NCBI GenBank assembly: GCA_963783445.1
Contig: CAWANP010000006.1
Location: 186,001 to 250,000 of the forward strand
Direction: 5' to 3'
From: CAWANP01 sp963783445
GTDB lineage: Bacteria; Chloroflexota; Anaerolineae; JAAYZQ01
DNA: 64,000 nt
Below, piece by piece: positions 7,940 through 17,769 of the stretch. Numbering within the stretch: the stretch's first letter is position 1; each line of letters begins with the position of its first letter. The position numbers and the translations under genes were made by a program. A model generated the notes under the pieces. That model ran no database searches. It was not told where the DNA came from and saw nothing but the letters and a program-made list of their open reading frames with translations.

Positions 7940-10015
7940 TCACCGAAGAACCTGGCGGATGCCGGCGATGATGGCTTCCACGTTGGGAATCGCCGCGTCC
8001 TCGAGGGTTTCGCTCATGGGCACCGGCACGTCGGCTGCTGCCACACGCACGACTGGCGCGTCCAGCCAGTCGAAAACTTCTTCCTGGATGCGCATGGCCA
8101 GCTCGCTGATGAAGGAGCCGGTCTTGTAGGCCTCAGTGAGGCCCACCACGCGCCCCGTCTTTTGCACCGAAGCGGCGATGGTCTCCATGTCCAGCGGCTT
8201 CAAGGTGCGCAGGTCGATGACCTCGACGCTGATGCCCTCCTCAGCCAGCTTTTCGGCGGCTTCCAGGGCGCGGTGCACCATGCGCGAGTAGGTGACCACC
8301 GTCACGTCTGTTCCCTCACGCTTCACGTCGGCCACGCCGTATGGGATTACATAATCTTCGTCAGGTACATAGCCCTCGACGCCGTAGAGCATCTTGTGTT
8401 CGATGAACATGACCGGATTGTCGTCGCGGATGGCCGCTTTCAGCAGTCCCTTGGCGTCATAGGGCGTGCTGGGCATGACAACATAGATGCCGGGAAAGTG
8501 CGTCCACAGGGCTTCCAGGCTCTGCGAGTGGTGGGCGGCGATGCTCCGTCCGGCTCCGCCCTCCGTGCGCAGGACAAAGGGCACGATGGTCTTTCCGCCA
8601 AACATATAGCGGTTCTTGGCTCCCTGGTTGGCAATCTGGTCCATGGCCAGCGGCGTAAAGTCGACGTACATGATCTCGGCGATGGGCCGCATGCCGGCCA
8701 TAGCCGCTCCCACGGCCGCGCCGCCGATGGTGGCCTCCGAGATGGGCGTGTCGCGGACGCGTTCTGCACCAAACTCGTCGTACAGTCCGCGCGTCGCGCC
8801 ATAGGCGCCGCCATAGAGGCCCACATCCTCGCCCATAATGAATACGCTGGGATCGCGCAGCATCTCCTCCCGGGCTGCTTCCACGAGCGCCTCGCGATAG
8901 AGGATCTTGCGCGTGTCCGGTCCGCCAACACGGCACTTTTCCCGGAGTTCGCGTTCCTTGGCATAATCCGCCTCAGTCCACTTGAAGGGCGCGTAGACAA
9001 AGTCCTCTACTTCTTCGCCGGGGGGCATGGCCGAATCGAGGGCAAACTGCTCGGCGTGGTTGATGGCGTCTTCCACCTGCTCCTCGAGGGCATCGATCTC
9101 CTCCTGGCTGCAGACGCCCGTTTTCACGAGCCAGTCCGAAAAGGTGGGGATTGGATCGCGGGCCCTCCAGGCGGCTTCCTCTTCCTTGGTGCGGTAGGCG
9201 CGAGGGTCCGAGCGCGAGTGTCCATACCAGCGATAGGCCTGGCACTCGATGAGGCTGGGGCCTTCGCCCCGGCGGGCGCGATCCACGGCCTCTCCGACTG
9301 CCTCTCGGACGGCCAGGACATCCATGCCGTCCACAACGATGCCAGGCATGTCGTAGGCGCAGGCCCGCTCGGCAATGTCTGCCTTGGCCGCAGCGTTGCT
9401 CAAAGGTACTGACATACCATACAGATTGTTCTCCACAATGAAAACCACAGGCAGGTCCCACAGTCCGGCCATGTTCAGCGATTCGTGGAAATTGCCGGTC
9501 TGTGACGCACCGTCGCCAAAGAAGCAGAGGACGACCCGATCGGTACCCTGCATCTGTTCCGCCAGCGCGGCCCCGGTGGCTACCGGGATGTTGCCGCCCA
9601 CGATACCCGTGGCGCCCAGGTTGCCCTTTTGCACATCGGCGATGTGCATCGAACCGCCCCGGCCCAGGCAGTAGCCGGTCTCCCGGCCGCATAGTTCGGC
9701 CATCATTTTGTCATAATGTTCCTGTTTCGCCTCTTCGGTCTTGGCGATGACGGCCCCCCGGGCGTGGCAGTGCCCGTGGCCGCGGTGGCTACTGGTGATG
9801 AGGTCGTCGTCGCGCAGGACCGAGACGGCGCCAACGGCGATGGCCTCCTCGCCTGCGTAGAGGTGCGAAGCGCCCTTGATGATGTTGCGCCCCAGCAGGT
9901 CATAGACCCGGTCTTCGAACATGCGGATCTCCCACATCTGTCGTAGCATGTCTAGGGCCTGTTCTTTGCTCACTCCATGGTCTTCCGAAAGCTGTTCAGT
10001 TCTCTCTTCAGGCAT
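7940..10015 (-). CDS. 2-oxoacid dehydrogenase E1, alpha and beta fused
   Basis: 691 residues. Residues about 20-340 are an E1 alpha subunit with SHRGHGHCHARG and the thiamine-diphosphate motif starting GDGASQTGNFHE and ending ENNLYG. Residues about 365-690 are an E1 beta subunit (GEDVGLYGGAYG, DTPISEATIGGAAVGAAMAG, AHHSQSLEALWTHFPG). It decarboxylates a 2-oxoacid (pyruvate, acetoin-type or branched-chain) and passes the acyl group to E2 lipoate. Alpha and beta are separate genes in the other two copies in this window, so the fusion is notable. The gene starts 15 bases after the DUF89 stop, and the acyltransferase lies two genes downstream. Substrate cannot be assigned from sequence. Confidence 0.88.
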   Translation of the reverse strand: MPEERTEQLSEDHGVSKEQALDMLRQMWEIRMFEDRVYDLLGRNIIKGASHLYAGEEAIAVGAVSVLRDDDLITSSHRGHGHCHARGAVIAKTEEAKQEHYDKMMAELCGRETGYCLGRGGSMHIADVQKGNLGATGIVGGNIPVATGAALAEQMQGTDRVVLCFFGDGASQTGNFHESLNMAGLWDLPVVFIVENNLYGMSVPLSNAAAKADIAERACAYDMPGIVVDGMDVLAVREAVGEAVDRARRGEGPSLIECQAYRWYGHSRSDPRAYRTKEEEAAWRARDPIPTFSDWLVKTGVCSQEEIDALEEQVEDAINHAEQFALDSAMPPGEEVEDFVYAPFKWTEADYAKERELREKCRVGGPDTRKILYREALVEAAREEMLRDPSVFIMGEDVGLYGGAYGATRGLYDEFGAERVRDTPISEATIGGAAVGAAMAGMRPIAEIMYVDFTPLAMDQIANQGAKNRYMFGGKTIVPFVLRTEGGAGRSIAAHHSQSLEALWTHFPGIYVVMPSTPYDAKGLLKAAIRDDNPVMFIEHKMLYGVEGYVPDEDYVIPYGVADVKREGTDVTVVTYSRMVHRALEAAEKLAEEGISVEVIDLRTLKPLDMETIAASVQKTGRVVGLTEAYKTGSFISELAMRIQEEVFDWLDAPVVRVAAADVPVPMSETLEDAAIPNVEAIIAGIRQVLR

Positions 10016-10030
10016 TTTTTCTCCCTGTAC

Positions 10031-11200
10031 TCACTTGGATTTCCTGTGTAATTGAACGATTCCTCGCTTGCCATTGATCAACCAGGTGGGATCCTCTTCC
10101 GCCAGCGCTTCCGCCTGGCCAGGCGCCAGGCCCACCACGATTTCTCCCTTCAACGTGCGCAACACCAGAAAGGGCGCTGGGAAATAGTTGGCAACGCTGT
10201 CCATCTCTGTATCGTACGGCCAGTGGCGATCGCTCAGCAACCGCCGGTAGTTTACGTCCCCTTTGATGATCACCAGGTCGGATGAACTCAGTTCCTGGCG
10301 CAAAGACGCTGGCATCTGGTCGAACATCAAACCTGTGGTCCAAAAGGGATCCTCCTCGAGCAAGAGCCTGCCCGAAGCCAGATGCTGCTCCAGTCGCCCT
10401 CCCAGTGGCTCTGCCGGAAGAAGCGCTGCAAGCTGGCTCACGTCCTGGGGCATCGCATCGGAGACAAAGAAGGGCCGGTTCTTGAGGTGAAAGACCACCT
10501 TGCGCGTCCAGCCCTGCCTCAACAAAAAGTCGGCCAGCGCCAGGTCAAAGAGCAATTCAAGTCCTGCGTTGTCATTGATGAAATCGACGCGGCCCACACC
10601 GGCTGACAGCAGGCCGGCCACCTGTTCCGTGTGATCGATGAGGATGTTGTGGCGCTCCCGGTGGGTGGCCACACCTCCCTGGGCTTGCTCGCGAATGGTA
10701 TAGTTGCTCAGATCGGCGCGATTGCCCCACAGGCAGGAGTGGAGGTAGGCCACAAAAAGTTCTTCTGGCGAAGCACCGGGAAACTGGCCCCAGTTGTCTG
10801 CCAGCCAGGCAACAGCGGCCTGGGCCTGCTTCTGTTTCTGCAGCCCGAAAGGGTCGTGATCCTGCCAGGAGCCGGGATCAAAGTAGCGTACCACGCCCAG
10901 CAGGCGCCGGTAAAAATAGGACTCGGCCAGATACCAGGGTAGGTCCAGCCAGGTGTTGCCCTCATAGGCAACCAGCTCCTGGTTCCACAAGGCGGCGTCC
11001 GGCTCTGAGGCTGCGAGCATCTGGACTGGCTCCTGGGCGATCTCTTGCCCAAAGGCACTCAGTGCCCGCACGATCTCCACCGGGTAGCCAGTGTCCTGGA
11101 TGACCTGGGCAATGATCTGGGGTTTGCGCTCGGCGATCGTGGCGCGAGCAAAAGACCCAGGTTCAGAGGTCATCAGGGGCGGCGGCTGGCTGCTATTCAC
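10031..11200 (-). CDS. DUF89 / ARMT1-like damage-control phosphatase
   Basis: 389 residues. VDFINDNAGLELLFDLALAD and VIIKGDVNYRRLLSDRHW are the two signature blocks of the DUF89 metal-dependent phosphatase family, carrying the Asp/Asn metal ligands. Members remove phosphate from sugar phosphates or damaged phosphometabolites. Starts at GTG 11200, inside the end of the kinase gene (8-base overlap), so it is translationally coupled to that kinase. This suggests it clears an unwanted or over-accumulating sugar phosphate made by it; that role is inference. Confidence 0.8.
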   Translation of the reverse strand: MNSSQPPPLMTSEPGSFARATIAERKPQIIAQVIQDTGYPVEIVRALSAFGQEIAQEPVQMLAASEPDAALWNQELVAYEGNTWLDLPWYLAESYFYRRLLGVVRYFDPGSWQDHDPFGLQKQKQAQAAVAWLADNWGQFPGASPEELFVAYLHSCLWGNRADLSNYTIREQAQGGVATHRERHNILIDHTEQVAGLLSAGVGRVDFINDNAGLELLFDLALADFLLRQGWTRKVVFHLKNRPFFVSDAMPQDVSQLAALLPAEPLGGRLEQHLASGRLLLEEDPFWTTGLMFDQMPASLRQELSSSDLVIIKGDVNYRRLLSDRHWPYDTEMDSVANYFPAPFLVLRTLKGEIVVGLAPGQAEALAEEDPTWLINGKRGIVQLHRKSK

Positions 11201-12680
11201 TGGCCTCTTCTCTCTGGCTCAGCCGCAGGTACCGGTCGTAGGCTTCGTCCCAGGCGGCCGATGGCTTGGGCTCAAAGGTCGTGACCTCAAAGGAGCGGCG
11301 GACCAGGGCCCGGCCTTCGGCCATGGACCCGATCTGGCCCAGGGCCAGGGCCTGTACCAGTACGTTGCCAATGGCCGTGGCCTCTACGGGGCCGGCGACG
11401 ACCGTCCGGCCCGTGGCGTTCGCGGCGAACTGGTTCAGCAGGCCATTCTTCGAGCCGCCGCCGAATATGTGCAGCACGGGCAGCGTATGGCCGACCATTT
11501 CGGCCAGGTTCCCGGCTACCAGCCGGTACTCCATGGCCAGGCTCTCCAGCACGCAGCGAATGACCTCTCCCTTGGATTGCGGCGCGGCCTGTCCGGTTTC
11601 CTGACAGAAGCTCCGGATGCGGGCGGGCATGTCGCCTGGCGGCAGGAAGCGGCTGTCGCTGGGGGCAATGATGGAAGCAAAGGCTGGCGCTTCCGCAGCC
11701 ATGCGAGTCAGGTCGTCATAAGAATAGGCATCACCCGCGCGCGCCCACTCGCGCCGGCATTCCTGCACCAGCCACAGGCCCATGATGTTCTTCAGAATGC
11801 GGAACGTGCCGTCGACGCCACCCTCGTTGGTCAGATTGTAGGCCAGGCTCCTGCTGCTGATGATCGGTTTTTTGGTTTCCACACCCATCAGCGACCAGGT
11901 GCCGGAACTGAGGTAGATGTAATCCTTACCCTGTGCGGGAACGGCCGCCACCGCAGAGCCGGTATCGTGGCCTGCCGTGGCCACCACAGGGATCGACGGG
12001 CCATTTGTCTCCCTGGCCACCTGGGGCAGCAGCTCGCCCAATATGGTACCTGGCTGCACGATCTCACACAAAATGCCGGTGGGAATGCCCAGCTTTTCCA
12101 GCAGGCCGCGGGCCCAGTCGCCCTGGCGGGGATCGTAGCACTGGCTTGTCGTGGCGATGGTAAACTCGCTGGCCTTGCGACCGCTCAGCCAATAGTTGAA
12201 CAGGTCAGGCATGTTCAGGAAGGTTCGGGCGGTGTCCAGCAGAGGGGATCCGGCCCGGGCCATGGCCAGCAGTTGGTACAGGCTGTTGATCTGCATGAAT
12301 TGGATGCCCGTGCGATCATAGATCTCGGCGCGGGATACGATTTTGAATGCCTCGTCCATCATGCCATCGGTACGGCTGTCGCGGTAGTGATAGGGATTGC
12401 CCAACAGCGCGCCGTCTTTTGCCAGCAAGCCAAAGTCCACGCCCCAGGTATCCAGGCCAATGCTGGTCAGCTCGCGGCCGTAGGCGCTGGCGGCCCGGCC
12501 CAGCCCCTGTTTGATCTCGTTCCACAGACGCAGAACGTCCCAGTGCAGGCTGCCCAGAACCTGCACCGGCCCGTTGCCGAAGCGGTGTACCTCCTCCAGG
12601 CGCAGGCCTTCGCCGTCCACGTGGCCTACCACAGCGCGCCCGCTTTCTGCGCCAAGGTCAAGGGCCAGGTATTTGCTCAT
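11193..12680 (-). CDS. rhaB: rhamnulokinase-family FGGY sugar kinase
   Basis: About 495 residues with the two-domain FGGY/actin-like fold. Visible landmarks are the N-terminal phosphate loop LDLGAESGRAVVG, the catalytic region DTWGVDFGLL, CQ/HDTGSAVAAVPA, SSGTWSLMG and the C-terminal FGGGSKNGLLNQFAANATG block. It phosphorylates a ketose, L-rhamnulose in the best known members. The ATG at 12680 is preferred over 12686 because AGGAGG lies too close to the latter. A paralogue lies at 48753-50240. This copy is in the DeoR-led operon with SorE- and SrlD-like dehydrogenases rather than next to rhamnose isomerase, so it may act on another ketose. Confidence 0.82.
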   Translation of the reverse strand: MSKYLALDLGAESGRAVVGHVDGEGLRLEEVHRFGNGPVQVLGSLHWDVLRLWNEIKQGLGRAASAYGRELTSIGLDTWGVDFGLLAKDGALLGNPYHYRDSRTDGMMDEAFKIVSRAEIYDRTGIQFMQINSLYQLLAMARAGSPLLDTARTFLNMPDLFNYWLSGRKASEFTIATTSQCYDPRQGDWARGLLEKLGIPTGILCEIVQPGTILGELLPQVARETNGPSIPVVATAGHDTGSAVAAVPAQGKDYIYLSSGTWSLMGVETKKPIISSRSLAYNLTNEGGVDGTFRILKNIMGLWLVQECRREWARAGDAYSYDDLTRMAAEAPAFASIIAPSDSRFLPPGDMPARIRSFCQETGQAAPQSKGEVIRCVLESLAMEYRLVAGNLAEMVGHTLPVLHIFGGGSKNGLLNQFAANATGRTVVAGPVEATAIGNVLVQALALGQIGSMAEGRALVRRSFEVTTFEPKPSAAWDEAYDRYLRLSQREEASE

Positions 12681-12722
12681 GGTCATCCTCCTCTACAGCC
12701 CGTCCATTCACCGGACCGGCAG

Positions 12723-13514
12723 CTAGCGCATCTCCTGGCCGCCGGTGACATTGATCGCCTGGCCGGTCATATAGCCGGCCTGGTCCGATGCCAGGAACAC
12801 AACCACGTTGGTGATATCATCGTAGGTGCAGCCTCGCTTCATCGGCACCTGGTCGATGTATTTCTGGCGGACCTCCTCCTCGGTGATCCCCCACTTTTCC
12901 GCGTACTGGCCGTAGAGAGAGTCTACCCACAAGGGCGAATCCAGCAGATTGCCTGGGCAGATGGCGTTGGCCCGCACGCCATACTCGGCCAGTTCCAGCG
13001 CGATGCTTTGGGTCAAGCCAATTCCGCCGAACTTGGAGGCGGCGTAGGCCGAATTCTTGTAGCTGCCCTTCTTGCCCGATTTGGAGTTGATCTGGATGAT
13101 GCCCCGCTGCGCTGGTCCTTCATCACGCGTGCGGCGTGTTTGGCGCAGAGGAAGTAACCAACCAAGTTGACGTCGATCACCGCTCGCCACTTTTCGGCCT
13201 GGAATTCATCTACGGCCCCGGCAAGCAGTATGCCAGCGTTGGAGACCAGGATGTCCAACCGGCCAAACTCGTCTACCGCTCGGTCGACCATGGCCCGGAC
13301 CTGGTCCTCATCGGTGACGTTCACGCCGATGCCGATGGCACGACGACCGGTCTGGGCCGCGATCTCCGCCGCGGTGCCCTCGGCGCCTTCTCGATTCAGG
13401 TCGGCGACGACCACGTAAGCGCCTTCTTTGGCCAGCCGCAGGCAGATAGCCGCGCCCAGTCCTTGCGCCCCCCCGGTCACCACCGCGATCTTGTCCTTCA
13501 GAGACTTTGCCCAT
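12723..13514 (-). CDS. SDR oxidoreductase, sorbitol-6-phosphate dehydrogenase-like, frameshifted
   Basis: NAD(P)-dependent short-chain dehydrogenase close to SrlD. The Rossmann motif VVTGGAQGLG, NAG, and an active site of Ser (INSKSGKKGS) with YAASK are present, and the C-terminus NVTGGQEMR matches SrlD. The QVPMKRGCTYDDITNVV segment is also typical. Two frame corrections are needed: one extra base near 13505, just after the ATG at 13514, and one near 13095. It likely interconverts a hexitol phosphate and a ketose phosphate, but the exact substrate is not proved. It lies 59 bases from the upstream gene end and 42 bases before the kinase. Confidence 0.75.
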
Positions 13515-13573
13515 ACTCTGTCTACTCCTTACCCATCACGCAATCCACGCACCACGCTACCACGTACCACGCC

Positions 13574-15360
13574 TCACGGCAGCATCTGCCTCAGGAATTC
13601 CTCTTCCGCTTCCACCGTCCACTCGCGCCCATCGCGCAGCTTGGCATAGACACTGGGCAGTGTTTCCTCGAGATCGGCCAGCGCGGTGAGGGGCATCTCT
13701 TTGATGTTGGGAAAGATGACGACCTTGCCCGGGATAGGTGGTGTCCTGTACAGCTTGCAGACCGTCTCGCGCGGCGCCCAGCGAGCCAATGGCCGCCACC
13801 GACCGGTTGGGTGACAGTTGCCCTGACTCGGCCTGGCCCAACATGAGCCGCAGGTCGTCGATGGTGGAGGCCGAGTGCCCGATGACGCGCGCGTCCTTGA
13901 CAATAGGCGTCGCTCAGATCGAGATCGACCATCGTGCCCCGCGCCACACCGGCAAAGACATTCATCACGCCCCCGGCCGCCAGATAGCTGGCAGCGTCGG
14001 CGATGACGGCCGGCACGGGCGCCAGCACAATGATGTCGTCGAACCCGGCATTGTCGCCAGTCCTCCGGCCTTGAAGCGGGCCATGCCGGCCTCGTAGGCA
14101 TCCTGGTTCAGGGGGTTGAGGCAGATCCAGTCGATGCCCTTGGCCTCCGCTTCGGCAGCAAAGCTGGTGCACAGGTCATCCAGCCGCAGATCGCTGACGT
14201 CGGTGCAGACGATGGTCCCCGGACCATCGTGGGCTTGGATGGCCCGCTGGACGTGCATCCGGCCCATGGGCCCGCCGGCGCCCACGAACCAGGCCCGCCC
14301 GCCCGGTTTGAGCGAAGACCGCACCGGCACGTCGCTGTAGGCCTGGCGATGTCGGGCTTGCACCCGCCCACATAGACCCAGCGGTTATAGTGCACGCGAC
14401 CCACGTCCACGGCTACTTTGCGCGGCAGGGGCTGTGTCGGCGACGATGGCCACCACGCCAAGATCGGCCAGGTGTGGGCTGACGGTCTCGACCACGTCGG
14501 GGTCGGCGCCCAGCAGGACAATGTCGTCCACCGGGCGTCACCGGTGGGGCGGCAAGGTCGGCTGCCTCCTGTACCTCGATCCCCAAGCGCGGCGGCCTGT
14601 TCCTTCAGCCAGCGCGGCAAAGCCAGCCGGGACATTACGTCAACAGCAGGCGGTCGGGGTGTGAGGATGCGTCAAAGCCGGCGCTGATGGTGTAGGCCAG
14701 TTCCGCGCCATCTCCTGTGCTGAGGTCCCCCGAAGCATCTGCAGCGATCTGTGCCGCTGCGCCGATGATCCAGGTGGTGCCCCCGGCTTTGAGACCGGTA
14801 CGGTAGGTGAGATCATAGGCGGCGATGACGCAGGCCCAGGGTTCGGTCAGCGCCGACTCGGCGTAGCCGGTTTCGGGCTGGACCGGAATCAAATAGTTGC
14901 CGTCATCGCCGTCCAGGATGCGCTGGTCGATGACCCCGTACTGGGACAGACCGCCCTGGATCTCGTAGCCATAGGCATAGCCCACGCCGTCCACAAAGAT
15001 GTCGGCCTGGATGATAAAGCGGTCGCCGACCTGGTACTGGTCGCGCAGGTTCTCGCCGACGCCGGCGACGGTCAGGCTCACCTCGTGGCCCAGCGTCACC
15101 GGATTGGCCTGCATGTCGCGGTAGATGCGGGGGTGGTCCGGGCCCAGGCGGATGACCTTGATGTCGGAAAAGCAGAGACCGCAGGCGTCGTGGCGCACCA
15201 GCAGCTCGTCAGGCCCGTACTCGGGCATCGGGACACGTCGATGGGTTGTGCCATCGTCGCCCAGGTTCTCCAGGCCCGCCCCGTAGAGGGGCCAGAGGCG
15301 GTTCTGGTCGGGCAGGGGCACGTTGGCGGCCCTGTAGTTGGTCAAGTTGTCGTCTGTCAT
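13574..15360 (-). pseudogene. SorE-like zinc-dependent alcohol dehydrogenase, many frameshifts
   Basis: Medium-chain dehydrogenase. The intact first 240 residues (15360 to 14640) contain CGLCFSD and LGHEVSLTV zinc ligands, and GDRFIIQADIFVDG, similar to L-sorbose-1-phosphate reductase SorE. Downstream, GGRAWFVGAGGPMGRMHVQRA is the nucleotide-binding glycine motif, followed by DDIIVLAPVPAVIADAASYL and VVIFPNIKEMPLTALADL. These pieces lie in different frames, so at least seven or eight single-base corrections between 14640 and 13740 are required. The full product would be about 595 residues, longer than SorE. Clusters of breaks here make this either a local low-quality stretch or a decaying gene. 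Confidence 0.65.
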
Positions 15361-15409
15361 GGCTATCTGCTCCTACTCTTGTCCTATCCGACCCAAGTCG
15401 CAGGTAACT

Positions 15410-16774
15410 TTAGCTCTCCAGGCCGGACAAGATGCGGGCCGGCGGTTGTGCCGGATCCAGCTGCCCAAGACGCTCCGTACCGGGCCTGCCCGGCGGAATC
15501 AGGCGACCGGCCTTTGTATAGAACTCGTTGCGCTGGCGCCGGGTGGGTAGGTAGGCTGCGGCCCACTCGCTCTGGTAGCCCAGGCCGAGGGCTCGCTGCA
15601 GCACGGTGTGGCCATAGATGAAATACGCCCCATCCAGGAATGCCTGGCGGACGGGCGCCAGTTCCGGCGCATCAAAGTCGTCGACGCAGCTTCTGCCCAA
15701 AGCTGTTCATCTCGGTGCCGATGTTCAGCGGCAGGTCCAGCTCCTGGGCCAGCTCGACGACGTGGTAGAGGTTCTGTACCTTCCGGCGGCGCGTCTCCGG
15801 ATCGGCGATGTTCCAGTTGCGGTCAGGGATGATGTTGAGGGCCACCACGCCCCTTGTTGACCAGGAAACCCAACCAATCCTCCATGGCCTGCTTCGGCGG
15901 CCGTGGTGCCGTCCAGCCAGGCGGCAGCAGGGCAGGGCGCCGCAGGCCACGATCAGCTCGTGGAAGGCTTCCAGAGAGGGAAACATGCCCGAATCAGGCT
16001 GGACATAGCCCACACCGCCGCGCTTCATCAGTTTGGCCCGGATCAGATTCTGGAAGGCCGCGCGAATCTTGCATGATGGTCCGTCATCTCGTCGGCTGCG
16101 ACGCCCAGCTTGCCGGCCCAGAATACCGCCGGGTCGGGAACTATTTGCTCCGCCGCCCGAACGTAGGCCACGACCATGTGCCGCTCGGTAGGATTGCCCG
16201 CCGGGGTCAGGGGCAGGACGTCGCGCTCATAGTCGACGGTGACCGGATCGAGGTAGGCGTTGACCAGGGCCAGGATGCCCGGTTGCGCTCGGCCGGCCTG
16301 CTGGCCCAGGCCGGCCAGGATGGCGGCGACGGCCTCGGGCACCTGGCCGCCGGTAAAGCCAATGCCCATGTGATAGCAGACGCCTGGCTCGCCTGGCGAG
16401 TTGATCTCCTTCGCTGGCATACTCGGGCACAAACACGCGGGTCTCGATCCCGGCGCTGCCCCGCACGCCAAGGGTCTCGCAAGCGCCCAGGAATTCGTCC
16501 ACGCCCTCGAGCACGTCAAAGTCCACGATGCCCGGCCGCCCTGAATCCTCGCTGCCTGGCCAGCCAGGCCAGGGACGCCGGCGAGTGGCCGTAGCGCATT
16601 GAAGGAATAGAAGGTATGGCAGTGCATGTTGACCACATTGGTCTCTGGCTCCAGCCGGACCTTCCCTTTTTGAGTGAGAAGCGCCAGTCTCTCGAGGCTC
16701 TCGCCCCGGAGGTTGGGGTCATAGCTATCCAGACGCTTCTCTAGTTCAGCGATTTGTTCCAGGGCCTCTTTCAT
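15410..16774 (-). pseudogene. PHP-domain metal-dependent hydrolase-like protein, frameshifted
   Basis: About 455 residues. NVVNMHCHTFYSFNA is the first PHP-domain metal motif (HxH). Later parts include YHMGIGFTGGQVPEAV, VGYVQPDSGMFPSLEAFHEL and GVVALNIIPDRNWNI followed by LPLNIGTEMNSFGQKL. They fall in several frames, with breaks near 16570, 16530, 16410, 16060, 15925, 15860 and 15690. PHP proteins are phosphoesterases or nucleotidases; the substrate is unknown. First structural gene after the DeoR regulator, 19 bases downstream. Confidence 0.6.
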
Positions 16775-16793
16775 CCGTCCCCCATCCTGGGCT

Positions 16794-17570
16794 TCATACC
16801 AACTCTACCTCGATCCCCCGCTGGCGCAGGTCAGCGACCATCTCTGGGGGCGCGGCGCCATCGGTGATCACCTGATCCAGCTGATCCACGGAGGCCAGCG
16901 AGGCAAAGGTGACCTGGCCCCACTTGCTGCTGTCCACGAGCGCAATCACGGCCTTTGATCGATCGACCATGAGCTGCTTGAGTTCGACCTCGTACTGGCT
17001 GGTGTCGGTCAGACCTTCCTCCAGGGTAAATCCTCCGGCACTAAAGAAACCCTTCTGTACGTGGTAGCGGTCCAGGATACAGGCGCCTTCGTCGCCTACC
17101 AGCGAGGCAGAAGCGGCGCGAAGTGCGCCACCCGGCATGACGACCGTCACACCTGGCGAGTCGACAAACTCGAGGGCTATGAACAGGCCATTGGTCACTA
17201 CGGTGAGTTCGTGGTGATCCTTGAGATGGCGGGCTACTTGCCAGGCCGTCGTACTGGCATCAAGGGCGATGGCGTCGCCGTCACGAACCAGTGCGGCGGC
17301 AGCGCGCCCAATCCGTTCTTTCTCGGAGATGTGCAGCTCTTTGCGCAGCGCAAAGGCTGGCAGATCCGCGGACTGGCTGTTCTTGAGCACGGCGCCACCG
17401 TGGGTACGCACCAGCCGGCTCTGCTGGTCCAGGGTGGCCAGGTCGTTGCGGATGGTGACAGCAGAAACGTCAAATCTGTCGCTGAGTTCAGAGACAGAAA
17501 CGCGCCCCTGATCATGGAGGATGGCCAGGATCTGGTCCAGTCTCTCTTGGAGGAAAAGCCTTTCTGACAT
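16794..17570 (-). CDS. DeoR/GlpR-family transcriptional regulator
   Basis: 258 residues. The N-terminal winged helix reads ILAILHDQGRVSVSELSDRF, then VTIRNDLATLDQQSRLVRTHGGAV. The C-terminal DeoRC sugar-phosphate sensor has ALDASTTAWQVARHL, TVVTNGLFIALEF and DSSKWGQV. Such proteins are usually repressors released by a phosphorylated sugar. First gene of the operon running down to 5658. Its own promoter at 17627-17655 and TTTCG-type repeats around it suggest autoregulation. Confidence 0.9.
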   Translation of the reverse strand: MSERLFLQERLDQILAILHDQGRVSVSELSDRFDVSAVTIRNDLATLDQQSRLVRTHGGAVLKNSQSADLPAFALRKELHISEKERIGRAAAALVRDGDAIALDASTTAWQVARHLKDHHELTVVTNGLFIALEFVDSPGVTVVMPGGALRAASASLVGDEGACILDRYHVQKGFFSAGGFTLEEGLTDTSQYEVELKQLMVDRSKAVIALVDSSKWGQVTFASLASVDQLDQVITDGAAPPEMVADLRQRGIEVELV

Positions 17571-17579
17571 CGCCTGTAG

Positions 17580-17655
17580 ACTTTCGTTTACTTTCGACTG
17601 CTAGTGTAATTCTTTCAAGTACAACCATAATACTACAAAGCGAAAGCGATGTCAA
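17580..17655 (-). promoter_or_regulatory. sigma70 promoter with DeoR-type operator repeats
   Basis: On the minus strand TTGACA (17650-17655) and TATTAT (17627-17632) are 17 bases apart. The spacer contains CGCTTTCGCTTT. A second site of the same kind, CGAAAGTAAACGAAAG, lies just upstream of the ATG (17581-17596). TTTCG-type direct repeats are known operator elements of DeoR-family repressors such as AgaR. The layout fits autorepression by steric block. Confidence 0.7.
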
Positions 17656-17769
17656 GGTCAAACCTGGCTGATGCCGGACACGTGGCAGAGTGCGCCAAGG
17701 TCTCACCTGGCCGGAAAGGTGTCGTTTTTGCCCAAGCTTGAGAATAGCGAGCGACTCACCCTGGGCGGG

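Noticed and set aside
11091..13157. A 688-codon open frame on the plus strand
   Set aside because: It lies antisense to the kinase and DUF89 genes, has low-complexity, motif-free translation and no ribosome binding site. High GC makes long antisense frames common here. The same holds for frames at 6283-7815, 8162-9412 and 49011-50282.
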